From NCBI GenBank assembly GCA_963854835.1, contig OY978527.1, positions 29,492,047 to 29,556,046 of the forward strand: a DNA stretch of 64,000 nt, given 5' to 3'. Source of the stretch: Megamerina dolium. Taxonomy: Eukaryota > Arthropoda > Insecta > Diptera > Megamerinidae. Under the pieces are notes generated by a model, which had not been told where the DNA came from, searched no databases, and saw nothing but the letters and a program-made list of their open reading frames with translations. Below, in pieces: positions 13,201-23,540 of this stretch (its first letter is position 1; every line of letters begins with the position of its first letter). Position numbers and translations under genes: made by a program.

Positions 13201-16200
13201 TTAACACTCCATTACACTCCATTACAATACAATTTCTATGTAACTATATTTTTTATATTGTATTTCTCTCTTATCCTTTTTGTGGTATGCAGCAACAAGT
13301 AAATGTAGTTAAAATTAATAGCGCCGGTACCGTAATTACCACACATAATGCGCATACACAATCCGGCGGCAATCCAGCACCGACTATCATACAGAGTACC
13401 AATAATCAGCATGTGACGACAACTGCAACATTGCCGGCATCGACAAAAATTGAAATTTGCACTGCGCCGGCTCCTCAGCACACTTCGCAACAGCACACGA
13501 CACACAGCACAAATGCATCTGCCACCGTTACTGCACAAACCATTGCAAACGCACAGGTTTGCATCGATCCGATGTCCTTGGGAGATGTAGATGTTCGTAC
13601 TAACCAGACAAATGAATTGAATCAAAAACTAATTATTACTATATTTCATTGTTGTGTTCATTTTAATTTGTCTCTGTGTTGCTGATTGAAATTGTTTTTG
13701 ATTATCTTAGATGCCCGCTTATGTTGTATATATTTTATTTTTCTTGATGAAGATTTTTCGTATGAAATTTCTCAAGCTATCTAATCAAGCAGAATATTCT
13801 TGTTATTTTTTTTTTCGTTAGTTCGCTGTTAATATACCTTTATTTTCTAGACTTGTATTTGCTTGTTTTTTTACTTGAGCATTTATTTAGCTTTTGTTTA
13901 TATATTATTTGGAGGCTTCTAAGAATTAATATATTTTGATTAATCTTAATCATTCAGATTTTCTCTGAAACTCATTTGATTTCTGTTACTCTATTTCACT
14001 ATAGTACACTACACAAACTGTGCTTTCTACCATACAAAATGCTGATGGAACTGTGTCGTTGATACAAGTCGATCCTAATAATCCCATTATTACACTACCC
14101 GATGGTACAACAGCACAAGTTCAGGGTGTTGCTACGGTAATACATAATCCTTCCTCGTATATTATCAAATCATAATGGTATATTTTCAAAACGCAGTTAC
14201 ACCAAGGTGAGGGGGGCGCTACTATACAGACGGTACAAAGTCTTGCCGATGTGAATGGTCATGAGAATATGACAGTCGATCTGACAGAAGCAACAGTTGC
14301 GCAAGATGGTCAAATTTATATAACAGCCGAAGATGGTCAAGGTGAGTAGTGTGCTAATGGAGGTATATAAAACGCGATACGACGAGTCAATTTGGTTGCC
14401 TGTCTTTTTGTTTTTGTTTTTTGAATAGAACAGAAACAAAAGACAGCATATTCAAAATGACTCATTGCGTCGCGTTTATCGTAATACCATAGTTAATTCC
14501 TTTCGAGTATATTTCTATTATAATTATGCTAGTGCAAGTTTCAAGGAGTCTGTTAAACTGATTAATTAAGTAGCTCGTGGATTATTTTCCGAAATGAAAT
14601 ATTTTCTAAACTCTGTAGATACTGAAATCCCAGTTAATTAACTACTCAAGTGTATCTGTAATTGTGTACATTAAGGTGGCCGCATATATATGGTGAAAAA
14701 TTCTAGAAAAGGTAGCCCTTACAGTTCGTTTTCCTAGGGGCAATTCCTGGTCATCTATTTAGCTATTTGCAGATTTCCAACTAAAGGGTTATCCATTTTG
14801 CGGTTTCAAAAGTAAATGTAAATAAAACACATATAAAATATTTTTTATCATGATATTTCTATTTTATTATAAAGTTTGAACGTTGACATTATGTGTGAAA
14901 TACTACATCATTTAAATGACCACCACGCGAATTGTTGCAAGCATCGATTCTTTTGAGGTAATTTTCGACCACTTTTTGACACATATTGGGCGGTATCTCA
15001 GCCATAACTTGACGAATGTTGGTTATTAGGTGCTCAAGAGATAAAGTTTTATCTGCATAAACACGGTCTTTCGCGTAGCCCCACAAAAAAAAGTCAAGCG
15101 GTGTCAAATCGCATGATCTTGGTGGCCACTTGATATTGCCACGACGAGAAATTACGGGGCCAGAAAATTTCTCTTGCAATAAAGCCATATTCGCTCGAGT
15201 TGTGTGGCATGTGGCACCGTCTTGTTGAAACCACATATTCTCTAAGTCGTATTCTTCAATAGCAGGCAAAAAAAGTCGGTAATCATATGACCATAACGTT
15301 CCGAATTGACGGTGACAGTCGTTCCATCGTCGTTTTCGAAGAAGTAAGGTCCAATCACACCTCCGGACCAAAGAGCGCACCAAGCAGTGACTTTTTGTGG
15401 ATGTAGTGGCCTCTCTTCAATTACTTGAGGATTCTCAGAACCCCAAATACGACAATTTTGTTTGTTAACATACCCACCGAGTGAGAAATGTGCTTCGTCG
15501 CTGAAGAAAATTTTGTTCGAAAAATCGCCGTCCACCGCCTGTTGTTCAATCACCCATTCGACGTATCTAGTTGTTGTGTGAGCTGGATTTTATATGGATG
15601 TAGGTGTAGATCCAAATGCAAAATACGCCATAATGTGCCGTAAGACAGTCCTAATTCCTGAGAACGACGAGGAATCGACACATTCGGGTCTTCGGCATCA
15701 CTTTCACTTACAGCAGCGATATTTTCGGTGGTACGAGCGAAACGATGATGCACAGGCCTTACAATATCTGTAACCGATCCAGTCTCTTCATATTTCTTCA
15801 CAATTTTGCCAATTGCTTGCGTAGTTGGACGATTATGTAAACCATAATCTCCTCTTAAAGCACGATATGTGGCTGTCGCAGAATCACCATTTTTGTAGTA
15901 GGTTTTTACAATTTTAATGCGTTGTGCGATAGTTAAGCGATCCACTTTCGCAAATGTCAAACTTTGAACTGAAAAAGAAAGAAATTGTTTTAACAACTTA
16001 GTTTGACAGATGTCGAGTTCTAGCCCTATACTTTTGAAACCGCGAAATGGATAACCCTTTATTTTTGTGTTCATTTTATATGGCAACCCATTTAAGGTGT
16101 TGAGGTATGGTGTAAGCTTGTATGAAGAGGTAAATATAATGGTGGTCGAATTAAAATTTCACCCTGAAAAGCCATAAGTATTTTGTCGATTTTCATACGT

Positions 16201-19200
16201 TTTCCGTTCATTTTGTATGATAGCCCTCGTAAGGCGTGTTGAGAGGGGCTAAGTATGCCTCTCGGAAGAAATATTGGGGAGGGAAAATTAATGGTAGTCG
16301 GACTAGCATTTCATTCTTACGTTTTAATGGTTGCAGCTAGGGAGTAAGTATGATTGCATCGGAAAAGTGTTGCAATATTGTAATTAAATTAATTAGGGCT
16401 GGTTATACATTTGATCCTTCCAGGGACCACTTCATAAAAACATCCGTTTTGTAAGGGAGAGGAGTAGATATGGGGTAAATATGTTCCGGAAAAATGTAGA
16501 GGAGAGAAAATTACTAGGAGGTGGTCCATGTATTTGACCTCTAAAGACGAATTTTTATGATTAAATAATAAGAAATATGTTGCAAAATCACTTTTTTTCA
16601 TCAATCGGTACTAAACTTTCTATTTTGTAGTTTTTTTTCTTCGTAAAATCATATGTTTTGTGCCTATGAGAGCTAGAGTAAAAGACTTTTCCAAATAAAA
16701 GCCAGCCAGATGTATATATTAGGGCATTTCATGAAAAATAATGGTTTTATAAGAGTGAATATTATTTTATTTTATGAAGATTCCTAAAATATTTCTGCTT
16801 CAATGAGAATTTCTCTTGAGATCTAATAATATATGTAATAATATGCCATCATAGTCATCAAACTTTCAGAGCAAAATATAATGCTGGAAAACTTAAAAAG
16901 CGTTTACTCCTTAATATTCGCTGAAGAAATATTTTTGTGAATCATCATAAACAGAAATTTTAACAACTTTTTTTCCGCATGAGGCCTTAATGTAAAGCTA
17001 CTTTGTTTGGTTGGTAGAGTCATTGCCTTGCAGCTATGCACACCCACCACATACATGTATCTATATTAATGTTGTATTAATCTTTTAGGATATCCTGTAT
17101 CTGTTAGTAATATGATAACAGTGCCAGTATCAGCATCAATGTATCAATCGATGATGGCGAATATACAGCAGATACACACCAATAGCGATGGTACAGTGTG
17201 TATAACACCGATGCAGGTAGATTGTAATAGTAGTAATAATAGTACGAACAACAACAACAACAACAACAACAACAATTCCGGCAGTAGCAGCGGCGGCAAT
17301 AATGCACATTTTCAATGCTATTCAATAATGTCGGCAACACCAGGTACTGCAACACATCAACGTTTGATGGCTGCTGCCGCCGCTGCCGCTGCCGCCAACA
17401 ATCAAAGCCAAACGACGACGTTGCCAACGACACACCAACAACAAAACCAAACAAATGTAGCCAATAATAATAATAATAATAATAATAATAGTAGTAATAA
17501 TAATAATAATAATATTAATAATACAAATACACGTTGCCAAATATTCAACCAATCTAGTTTAAGTAATAATTCTAGTCAACAAAACCCACAGCACCACCAA
17601 CAACAACACCAATTACAAACTGCAGCAACCAAAGTGTATATCGCAAGTAATGCAACAGGCAATTTTAACCTTATCAACAACAATAATAATAATAGTCTCA
17701 TTGCAAACAACAATAACAATAATGGCAATAATAGTTATCATTCTCAGAGAGCAATTGCAACAATGTTGCCATTGCCAATTATTGTTGCTGCTGCTGCTGC
17801 TGCATCTAACGCGAATGCATCTTCTGTCAGTGGCAATGAGTCGATTAAACGTAGCCATCAAAAGCGTCGCAAGCAAACACTTGGAAAAATGTTACCACCC
17901 AAAGTAGAGCCTGGTGCAAATGCCACTGAAAATCTATTGAATATTCAAATTGTTGATAATACGAATAGTAGAACAACGGTTGATACCTTACCGGTAAAAG
18001 CTATTAAATTAGAAAATGTAGATAATTAGTGTGCTTCAAATGGCCAACAAGTTATATTTTTACTTATTTTTTGTAGGTATGTAGTTAATTTTTAAGTGAT
18101 CAACCACCGTCAAATATATATAATTAATCTAGCATGATTTTCTGATTGTTACGATCATATGTATGTACAATGAATTGTCATCTAGTCATTGAAGATGTTA
18201 AACATGCTATTCGAAGATGATTGTATAATAGTTGTTAGTCATCATACCAAGCGGATTTGTTTGATAGTTAAAATGCAGCAAAATTTTAGAAAAATAGGGC
18301 CGTGTGGATATGATTTTTTAATTATAAATGATTAGTTGATCTTTTTTGAAAGAATGCAAATTACGTGTGGAATATTACAAATTACTGTATGGAATATAGG
18401 AAAAGAAAAATGATCGTAATGAATACCCAGCTTGTAATAATGTGTTGGAACATATGTTGTCGCTTTTATTCAACTGGTAAAATTTATATCGATTCGTTGT
18501 GAAACTGTGAAAATCGATTTTTTTTTTGTTCAATCAAAATAATTTAGCGGCGCAACTAGTTGGGAATATACTTACCAACTTGGTATTTTATAGAACATAT
18601 TTACATATATAATATTTAAATGTAAACATTTGTTGTTGTTGATTTATTTTAAATATACGTTGTCTTGCGTATATATATACTTGTAAAAGTTCTTGCCATT
18701 AATTAGCTGCAATTTGTAATTGTTTTGCCCCTTATTTTTTTTTGTTTTGGTAGAGAAAATGTGAAAAAGAAAAACATTGATCATCGTAAGAAACCAAAGT
18801 TTTAGTAAGGTTAATTAATTTTATTGAAATGTTCCTAATATTAATTATTATTATTTTTTTTGAAATAGTAACACGATATAATCTGATACTAAAAAACAAA
18901 GAAGAAATACCAATTGAAATCAAAAATTTTACCTAAAATTATTGTTTACGTTTAAAAAATTATAACTGTTACTAATTTAGTATGTAGGACAATCTCATCA
19001 TCATGGAGTTATTAATAATAATGGGCAAAATGCAAAATGCTATAAAAGAATGAAACCAAAAATCGCCTGCAAGTGCAATTACAAATTTTTTACACATACA
19101 TATATACATAATTCTATATTCTGTGAGACGAAACGGTTTCAAATGGTTATGGAAAATAGTCAAAAGTAGTCATTTCCTAGCACATTATAAGAAATCATAT

Positions 19201-20635
19201 AGTGGACAGAGTAGTTTACCATTTTCTCAATTTTTCATTCTCTCTCTCTCTCTCTCTCTTTGTCTCCACCTACAACTTCAGTTAGAAACTTTCAACACGC
19301 CTTAAAGTGGAGAATTCAGAAAGTGGATCGTGTAATCCAACATTTTATCACTCTCAGTTTTTTTTTTCTCTATGTCTGTCTCATCTGTCACTCTCATTTC
19401 TAGTACTTTTATTCGATTAAATTGAAAATCATAAATTTACAAATATACATAAACACACTCATACGCTTTCTTAAGAGTCTTCATAACACGAACCTGACGT
19501 CATGTTTATTACACAGTAATATTGCATCTTATTTATGCTTGTTTTTTATTTTTATTCTATTACGCATATGACAGACATAGCGAATACGACAATGAATACC
19601 AACGCAATATGAACAATTAATATTGTTTTTATTTTATTTTATTTTTTTTTGGGAAATCAGTAGGATTTTTTTTTTTGGTTTATTATTTTTTCAATTTTTT
19701 TTTTTTTTTGCAAATGTGGTTAGCATTTATTTAGCTTGAATTTAAATTTAGAAGTTTTTCATTTAAGTTTAATGCTATTTTCTGTTTTCGTTTCTAGAAA
19801 ATTGTTTATGTTATTACACATTAATACCATTTAATTTAAGTAAATAGACTTTATTGTTTATTTAATTGTTGTGATTTTAAGTAATGATTATATACATATA
19901 TTTTTTAATTGATTTCATTATTTTTGTTTTGTTTTTGGAAATTATTGTAAAATGTTAAATGAAAATGAATATACATATGTATATTTTAAATGCAAAAATA
20001 AAACGTTTAAAAGAAAATGCATAAAAATCATAAATAATGCTCGTTTTTTATTTCATTTTATTATTTACTTATGTGTTGAATTTATGTTTGTACATTCAGA
20101 TTTATGAATTTATGGATTTGAGCATACACGAAATATTTTCATCAAATATACCGTCATGTATATGACTGTATTTCACATTCGATCCAAATTGAATTGTCAA
20201 TTGTGTTATATCTTATTTATATTCTGATTTGTGTACTTAAATTTTATTTATTATATTTGTAATTTATTTTCAGTTGTTTTCATTTTTAAATGCTTCTTCG
20301 ATAGAGATTGTACCTCTAACGCATCGACTTGAGTTTGACAAACATACTTGGAAAAATAAATACAAATATTCACAAAATATTTAGCTTTGATTGAAAATAA
20401 TATAACTTGATTTTCTTCGTTTGTGCTTATATTATAGGTTGAAAATGGCGATCAACTAGAGACGATAACCGTTTCGCCAGGTATGCATCAAATGATGATA
20501 CAAGGTGCACCAGGAACTGAACCACAAGTATTGCAAGTTGTAAGTCTCAAAGACGCCACACTGCTGACAAAAGCGATGGAAGCAATAACTGGCGGTAGCG
20601 TAAAAGCCGAGGATACCATAATAATGGAGCAATAA
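9470..20635 (+). CDS. ewg: erect wing (NRF-1 family transcription factor), seven coding exons
   Basis: Joined exons 9470-10252, 10313-10525, 13293-about 13592, 14005-14136, 14197-14341, 17089-17216 and 20438-20635 give a protein of about 632 residues. The N-terminus is acidic (poly-Asp at 42-47) with a nuclear signal KKRKR at 92-96. The NRF-1 DNA-binding/dimerisation domain follows (HCFETNPSVRKRQQNRLLRK, TQAQLRAFIPLMLKYSTGRG, PWANVR, then across the splice SWTHALRKIVINCYKYHGRED). The C-terminal half resembles the NRF-1 transactivation region (QNADGTVSLIQVD, PVSASMYQSMMANIQQ). EWG is a nuclear activator; in Drosophila it is required for flight muscle and neurons. Exon phases are mutually consistent. 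The 3' end of exon 3 is the only uncertain junction. Confidence 0.93.
10313..10525 (+). CDS. ewg: ewg coding exon 2 (end of DNA-binding domain)
   Basis: Begins after acceptor TTACAG and completes the NRF-1 domain (ISWTHALRKIVINCYKYHG, then an acidic Asp/Glu stretch). It encodes 71 residues in phase 0 and ends at AAT/GTGAGT. If the donor were not used, the frame would stop at 10556-10558 after 11 more codons. Confidence 0.9.
10526..11200. other. ewg intron 2, 5' part
   Basis: Intronic AT-rich DNA without a recognised element. Intron 2 (10526-13292) also holds a deleted mariner and a SINE copy, listed separately. Confidence 0.5.
11203..11828 (-). mobile_element. Internally deleted mariner (non-autonomous)
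   Basis: Read on the - strand, an N-terminal transposase segment (about 11750-11500, resembling 'LTPEQRLQIMEIYF' and 'IIRETVNKF') is followed directly by the C-terminal segment (LDYFLWRYVK...ENWTQKMENVRGSCGQHL, 11482-11270). The whole catalytic centre between them is gone. Imperfect terminal inverted repeats are visible: GATCCAATAAGA near 11203 and its reverse, TCCTATTGGATC, near 11817. The element sits in ewg intron 2 in antisense orientation. Confidence 0.7.
12660..12925 (+). mobile_element. SINE copy, body only
   Basis: The body matches the SINE at 33893-34235. It runs from 'GAAGCACAACT' near 12752 through 'CGCCTGTCGGCAAGCAATTGGCA', 'CCAGTAGTAACAAGAGCTCTG', 'CGTAACCGGCTAATA' to 'AGTACTGGAAAAGAAGTTCGGTC'. 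The tRNA-like head with boxes A and B is not recognisable; a different sequence precedes the body. It lies in ewg intron 2. Confidence 0.65.
13293..13592 (+). CDS. ewg: ewg coding exon 3 (3' end approximate)
   Basis: Starts after acceptor ATGCAG in phase 0 and encodes a Thr/Gln/Ala-rich linker (QQVNVVKINSAGTVITT and AQTIANAQVCIDPMSLGDVD). The following exon is also phase 0. Three in-phase donors are possible: after 13556 (CAG/GTTTGC), 13586 (GAT/GTAGAT) and 13592 (GAT/GTTCGT). I prefer 13592, which leaves GDVD joined to YTTQTV. None is a strong match, so the exon may be inefficiently or alternatively spliced. Confidence 0.75.
14005..14136 (+). CDS. ewg: ewg coding exon 4
   Basis: Phase 0 at both ends, 44 codons, after acceptor CTATAG and before donor ACG/GTAATA. 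It encodes YTTQTVLSTIQNADGTVSLI followed by a PNNPIITLPDGTTAQVQ segment, which aligns with the 'INPDGTVSLIQV' part of vertebrate NRF-1. The next intron (14137-14196) is exactly 60 nt. Confidence 0.9.
14197..14341 (+). CDS. ewg: ewg coding exon 5
   Basis: 145 nt, entering in phase 0 and leaving in phase 1 at a consensus donor CAAG/GTGAGT. It encodes LHQGEGGATIQTVQSLADVN and a DGQIYITAEDGQ end, similar to the 'GGEMTIQTTQ' region of NRF-1. The next intron (14342-17088) contains a complete mariner insertion. Confidence 0.9.
14784..16059 (-). mobile_element. Full-length but broken mariner element in ewg intron 5
   Basis: A 1276-bp element bounded by 31-bp terminal inverted repeats with one mismatch (14784-14814 and 16029-16059, beginning AAGGGTTATCCATT). 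It is flanked by the TA target duplication at 14782-14783 and 16060-16061. It carries one transposase gene on the - strand. Orientation is antisense to ewg. The well-kept ends point to a fairly recent insertion. Confidence 0.9.
14889..15990 (-). pseudogene. mariner-type transposase, frameshifted
   Basis: Three - strand frames together make a mariner/IS630-type transposase. The N-terminal helix-turn-helix part is KVDRLTIAQRIKIVKTYYKN with ENIAAVSES (frame ending at 15550). The first catalytic motif is FFSDEAHFSLGGYVNKQNCR (15242-15553). MWFQQDGATCHT and SCDLTPLDFFLWGY (14889-about 15265) give the second and third catalytic Asp, 36 residues apart. One break near 15550 removes several codons. 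The other is an extra T in a run of seven at about 15269-15275. No Met is present where the family normally starts (Lys precedes VDRL). Confidence 0.9.
16062..17088. other. ewg intron 5, 3' part
   Basis: AT-rich intronic DNA with no recognised gene or element, ending in the acceptor TCTTTTAG at 17088. Confidence 0.5.
17089..17216 (+). CDS. ewg: ewg coding exon 6
   Basis: Enters in phase 1 (giving GYPVSVSNMITVPVSASMYQ) and leaves in phase 0 after CITPMQ. It matches the NRF-1 C-terminal 'QIPVSMYQTVVTSL' region. The donor is CAG/GTAGAT, weaker than the GTGAGT/GTAAGT sites elsewhere in the gene, which fits a regulated junction. Confidence 0.92.
17217..18029 (+). CDS. ewg: Alternative ewg C-terminus read from the last intron
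   Basis: If the exon 6 donor is not used, the frame stays open for 270 more codons and stops with TAG at 18027-18029. The extension is rich in Asn (long AAC and AAT runs), with poly-Ala blocks, Gln/His stretches, and a basic KRSHQKRRKQ motif near the end followed by a mixed-composition tail (KMLPPKVEPGANATENLLNI). An 813-nt open extension in AT-rich DNA is unlikely by chance. In Drosophila, non-neural ewg transcripts end in this last intron, so this is plausibly the non-neural isoform end. Replacement of the VENGDQ tail by this one is inference. Confidence 0.6.
   Translation, partial: VDCNSSNNSTNNNNNNNNNNSGSSSGGNNAHFQCYSIMSATPGTATHQRLMAAAAAAAAANNQSQTTTLPTTHQQQNQTNVANNNNNNNNNSSNNNNNNINNTNTRCQIFNQSSLSNNSSQQNPQHHQQQHQLQTAATKVYIASNATGNFNLINNNNNNSLIANNNNNNGNNSYHSQRAIATMLPLPIIVAAAAAASNANASSVSGNESIKRSHQKRRKQTLGKMLPPKVEPGANATENLLNIQIVDNTNSRTTVDTLPVKAIKLENVDN
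19997..20002 (+). promoter_or_regulatory. ewg: Intronic poly(A) signal 1 of ewg
   Basis: AATAAA, followed by U/GU-rich sequence (20040-20095, including GTGTTGAATTTATGTTTGT), giving a good candidate for 3'-end formation of the short transcript. Confidence 0.5.
20355..20360 (+). promoter_or_regulatory. ewg: Intronic poly(A) signal 2 of ewg
   Basis: A second AATAAA only 78 nt before the last acceptor. The U-rich stretch behind it (TTGATTTTCTTCGTTTGTGC) doubles as the polypyrimidine tract of the last exon, so cleavage here and splicing to the last exon would compete directly. Confidence 0.45.
20438..20635 (+). CDS. ewg: ewg last coding exon (neural-type C-terminus)
   Basis: Begins with VENGDQLETITVSPGMHQMM after acceptor TTATAG and ends EDTIIMEQ-stop. 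This matches the end of vertebrate NRF-1 ('MDGQAVEVVTLEQ') in position and Glu-Gln terminus. The stop codon is embedded in an AATAAA hexamer (20631-20636). Confidence 0.92.
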   Translation, partial: VENGDQLETITVSPGMHQMMIQGAPGTEPQVLQVVSLKDATLLTKAMEAITGGSVKAEDTIIMEQ

Positions 20636-21380
20636 ATTAAGTATAAACGTCGTAAGAAAATTGCCAGAGAGAGATCGAAAATAACATACACTCTAGTCAT
20701 TAGCAATACATATGTATGTATCATGTAATTCGAATATTGCCGTATTTTATGGTGAATATCTTCTTTATTAATATACAAATACCTTTAATTGAATCATGTT
20801 TGACATGTCGTAATAATATACTCGTATAGTTGAATTGCTTGAATTGGAGAGAATCAGAATTACAATTTTTCTCAAACTCTTTTTTATTTTAGTTATTTAA
20901 ATTTTATTAATGAAAAACCTATTTGTATATTTATTTCATATAATTTTACATTATATTCAGACGTATTTATATTTTTATACAATTACAACAGATTTATTTA
21001 TTGTTTAATGGTTTATAAATGACACATACATGCATACATGCATACATACTAGTATGTTGTAATATGTTTTGTAAGTACCTGAATGGTGATCAATGCTTAT
21101 GCAAATTTTTTATTTTTTAATATATGTATGATTATCTTGAAAAATTGTGTTTACTTTCGTAAAGTTTGAAAAAAAAAAACAAATATATATAATATATAAA
21201 TATACTATATATATCTATGTATATGAATGTAGTTTAAAAATTATTGCTCAAAGTATTTCTAAAGCATAGAAAGAAATGATAGAAAATATGCCAAGCCTCA
21301 GCTTGAGGATGATGATAATGCGACTTGAAAAGGCAACTCTCCAAATTATAGAAAATAAACTATGATTATAGGCTTAAAAC
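20636..21380 (+). promoter_or_regulatory. ewg: ewg distal 3' UTR and poly(A) signal
   Basis: AT-rich sequence after the stop. The best distal signal is AATAAA at 21354-21359, which would give a 3' UTR of about 740 nt. The hexamer overlapping the stop codon at 20631 is an alternative but would leave almost no UTR. Confidence 0.4.
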
Positions 21381-21955
21381 AGATTATATAGGTATTTATT
21401 GTAATCAATTGATCTTCGTCATATGTTTATAAGATCCATCACTTATGTTAAATCACGTTTATTATAGTCGCTTATGATGGAGATGTCATCTGAAATATAT
21501 AACATATATGTAACGATAACAACTATAACAAAAATGTTTAAAATGTATAATATGATTTTATATATTTAATTGATGCGTATATTAATGTAGGTATTTTAAT
21601 TTAGAAATGTCCTAAGTAAAAATGTTGATATTAAACAGGAGAAGGAACAGCGATTTGCAAACCGATATACTTGCAGAAACACCTAGAAAGCATAGATATA
21701 ATGTTGCTATATTCGCAATAAAAGCTCTCCAATCTAATATTATAAAATCTAAGCTGGTAAGGGAACTGAATATGCTTAATCGCTTTTCTGATATCACTCT
21801 TATCTATTGCAATCTATTGCACTTAACATTCAGCAATAGATTTTTTTGTGGAATACACCTAGTGGTGCAATTATTCCTTAACTGTAGGCCATTAGCATAG
21901 AAGACGGGTGAAGTAATAGGGTTGACAATTAAATCCATTATTTGTGGGCGATTGT
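21381..21955. other. Unassigned AT-rich DNA
   Basis: No coding or RNA gene recognised between the ewg 3' end and the jockey-like fragment. The short open frame at 21622-21900 may be a scrap of a LINE, but shows no clear motif. Confidence 0.35.
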
Positions 21956-21959
21956 GCGA

Positions 21960-23540
21960 TTCAGTATGCTTTTTTTATTTTTTGAAAAAATTTGATTACA
22001 ACCTTTACAGTAGTTCAACGTTGGAGTACAAACATTTCTTGTTGATTGAGACTTGATAGTTTTGATCCATGAGTCAGTGTACTTTTCTGAGCTTTACACC
22101 GAGAGCCTTTCGCTTGGCAAATATATGTGTTTTTTTTCTGTCAAGGTTCATGCCAAGGTATATAGTTTCATCACGTTGAGGTAAATTTATATCGTTGAGT
22201 TTGACAGGTACATAGGTATCTCGTTTAAGAGTGAATGTAACCTGGACTGACTTTGTTTCATTGGACCGGATTCTCCATTTTTTAGCTAGTCAGTAATTTT
22301 GTCCAGGCCTCTTTGGTGCTGAGCGCGGAAGAGTGTGAACGGCTGAGACAGCAGTGTCATCAGAAAAGGTATCTATGGTGGCTCCTTCATAGAGTTCATG
22401 GAATTCAGATTGTTCTGAGATCTGTTGTTAAGAAAGGACTTGGTGCATAAATAGTAGTTAATTGGGAGTGTAGTTTTAATTTTGTAAAGCAAGCCATCGT
22501 GCCAAACGCGATCAAATGCATGTGAGATGTCGAGGGTTGCCGCTGTGCAATACTTTTTCTGTGCGAATGCTGTATGGATATATTCAACAATCCTATGAAC
22601 CTGTTCAATTTTGCTGTGGTTTTCCTAAATCCGAATTGATGGTTGGGGATTAGCTTCCGATCTTCAATGATTGGCAATAGTCTTTTGAGAAAAAGAGTTT
22701 CCATAAGTTGAGGAGCGATCTGTAGTAGACTAATGGGGTGATACGATTCAATTTTGTACGCTTTTGCTGGGTTTGAGTGTCATTTTATTTGAGATACTAT
22801 ATTATTAAATAGTTATTAGGAACGTTATTCCTTCATCAGGCTTTGCCTTTATAATTTTTCATGTGACTAGGTCATATATGGTAGCTTTTTTGATGTTTAA
22901 TTTATCGATAGCTGCTTTCACTTCAGATATAGAAAATTTGCATATGGGTAGGTTCATCTTTTGGGTATGGCTCAGCACAGTTTTCACTTTTCCTGTTACA
23001 TTGGGTGGGGGCTCAATTTAATGCAGGGTAGATAGTCTGTGGCTGGCGTGGCAAGGAACAGGCAAATGTGCCGGCTCTTTCTAGGTTATTTTAGTCCATT
23101 TATTATTTTCCATTCGTATGGCGGATTGGGACATTATGGATATTTTTAGTTTGCTTTCTAGAGAGATTATTCTGTAGCTGTTGTCACATCGAGATTACTG
23201 GGATAATGATGGAGCTGAGTGTTTCGCTCATATTAAAGTATCTCTTTTGCAAGCGTTCAGGCTATGAAAAGGCAGACGAATTGGTGCTCTTCTTGTCATG
23301 ACTTTAGCCGGCCACATTCCTCTGAATGTTGTTAAAAGAAGTAACTGCAATAGTTTTAGCTGGCGAATTGGAGGTGGAATTCACTCATAAAGTGACAATC
23401 TGTTCCACTGCGCTAAAGTTAGTCGAAGAATCCATTACATTACTTTAACTCGACAGGCTGGATCTAGTTAGATGCTGTCTCGACTATCTTAAGGAGCTTT
23501 AATTCGAATTGTTTGGCACAGTAAGATTTCTTCAAATTAG
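21960..23540 (-). mobile_element. Decayed jockey-like LINE
   Basis: On the - strand, frame fragments read LFLKRLLPIIEDRKLIPNHQ then FGFRK, the classic jockey-clade reverse transcriptase block, at about 22610-22704. Downstream, the 'AAFLDISHAFDRVWHDGLLYKIK' block is recognisable in shifted frames at about 22480-22540. Multiple frameshifts make it a pseudogene. Outer limits are approximate. Confidence 0.7.

Larger units (their letters stand above)
18030..20437 (+). promoter_or_regulatory. ewg: ewg last intron / alternative 3' UTR with U-rich tracts
   Basis: The rest of the last intron contains two canonical AATAAA signals and several long U-rich runs on the transcript strand: 19341-19400, 19621-19710 (including ATTTTATTTTATTTTTTTTT and ATTTTTTCAATTTTTTTT) and 20040-20090. 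In Drosophila, the neuronal RNA-binding protein ELAV binds AU4-6 motifs in the last ewg intron, blocks intronic 3'-end formation and so allows splicing to the last exon. The parts for that switch are all visible here; ELAV binding is inference. Confidence 0.6.

Noticed and set aside
17104..17876. Antisense frames rich in Ile/Val/Cys opposite the ewg extension
   Set aside because: Reverse translation of AAC/AAT and GCN repeats.
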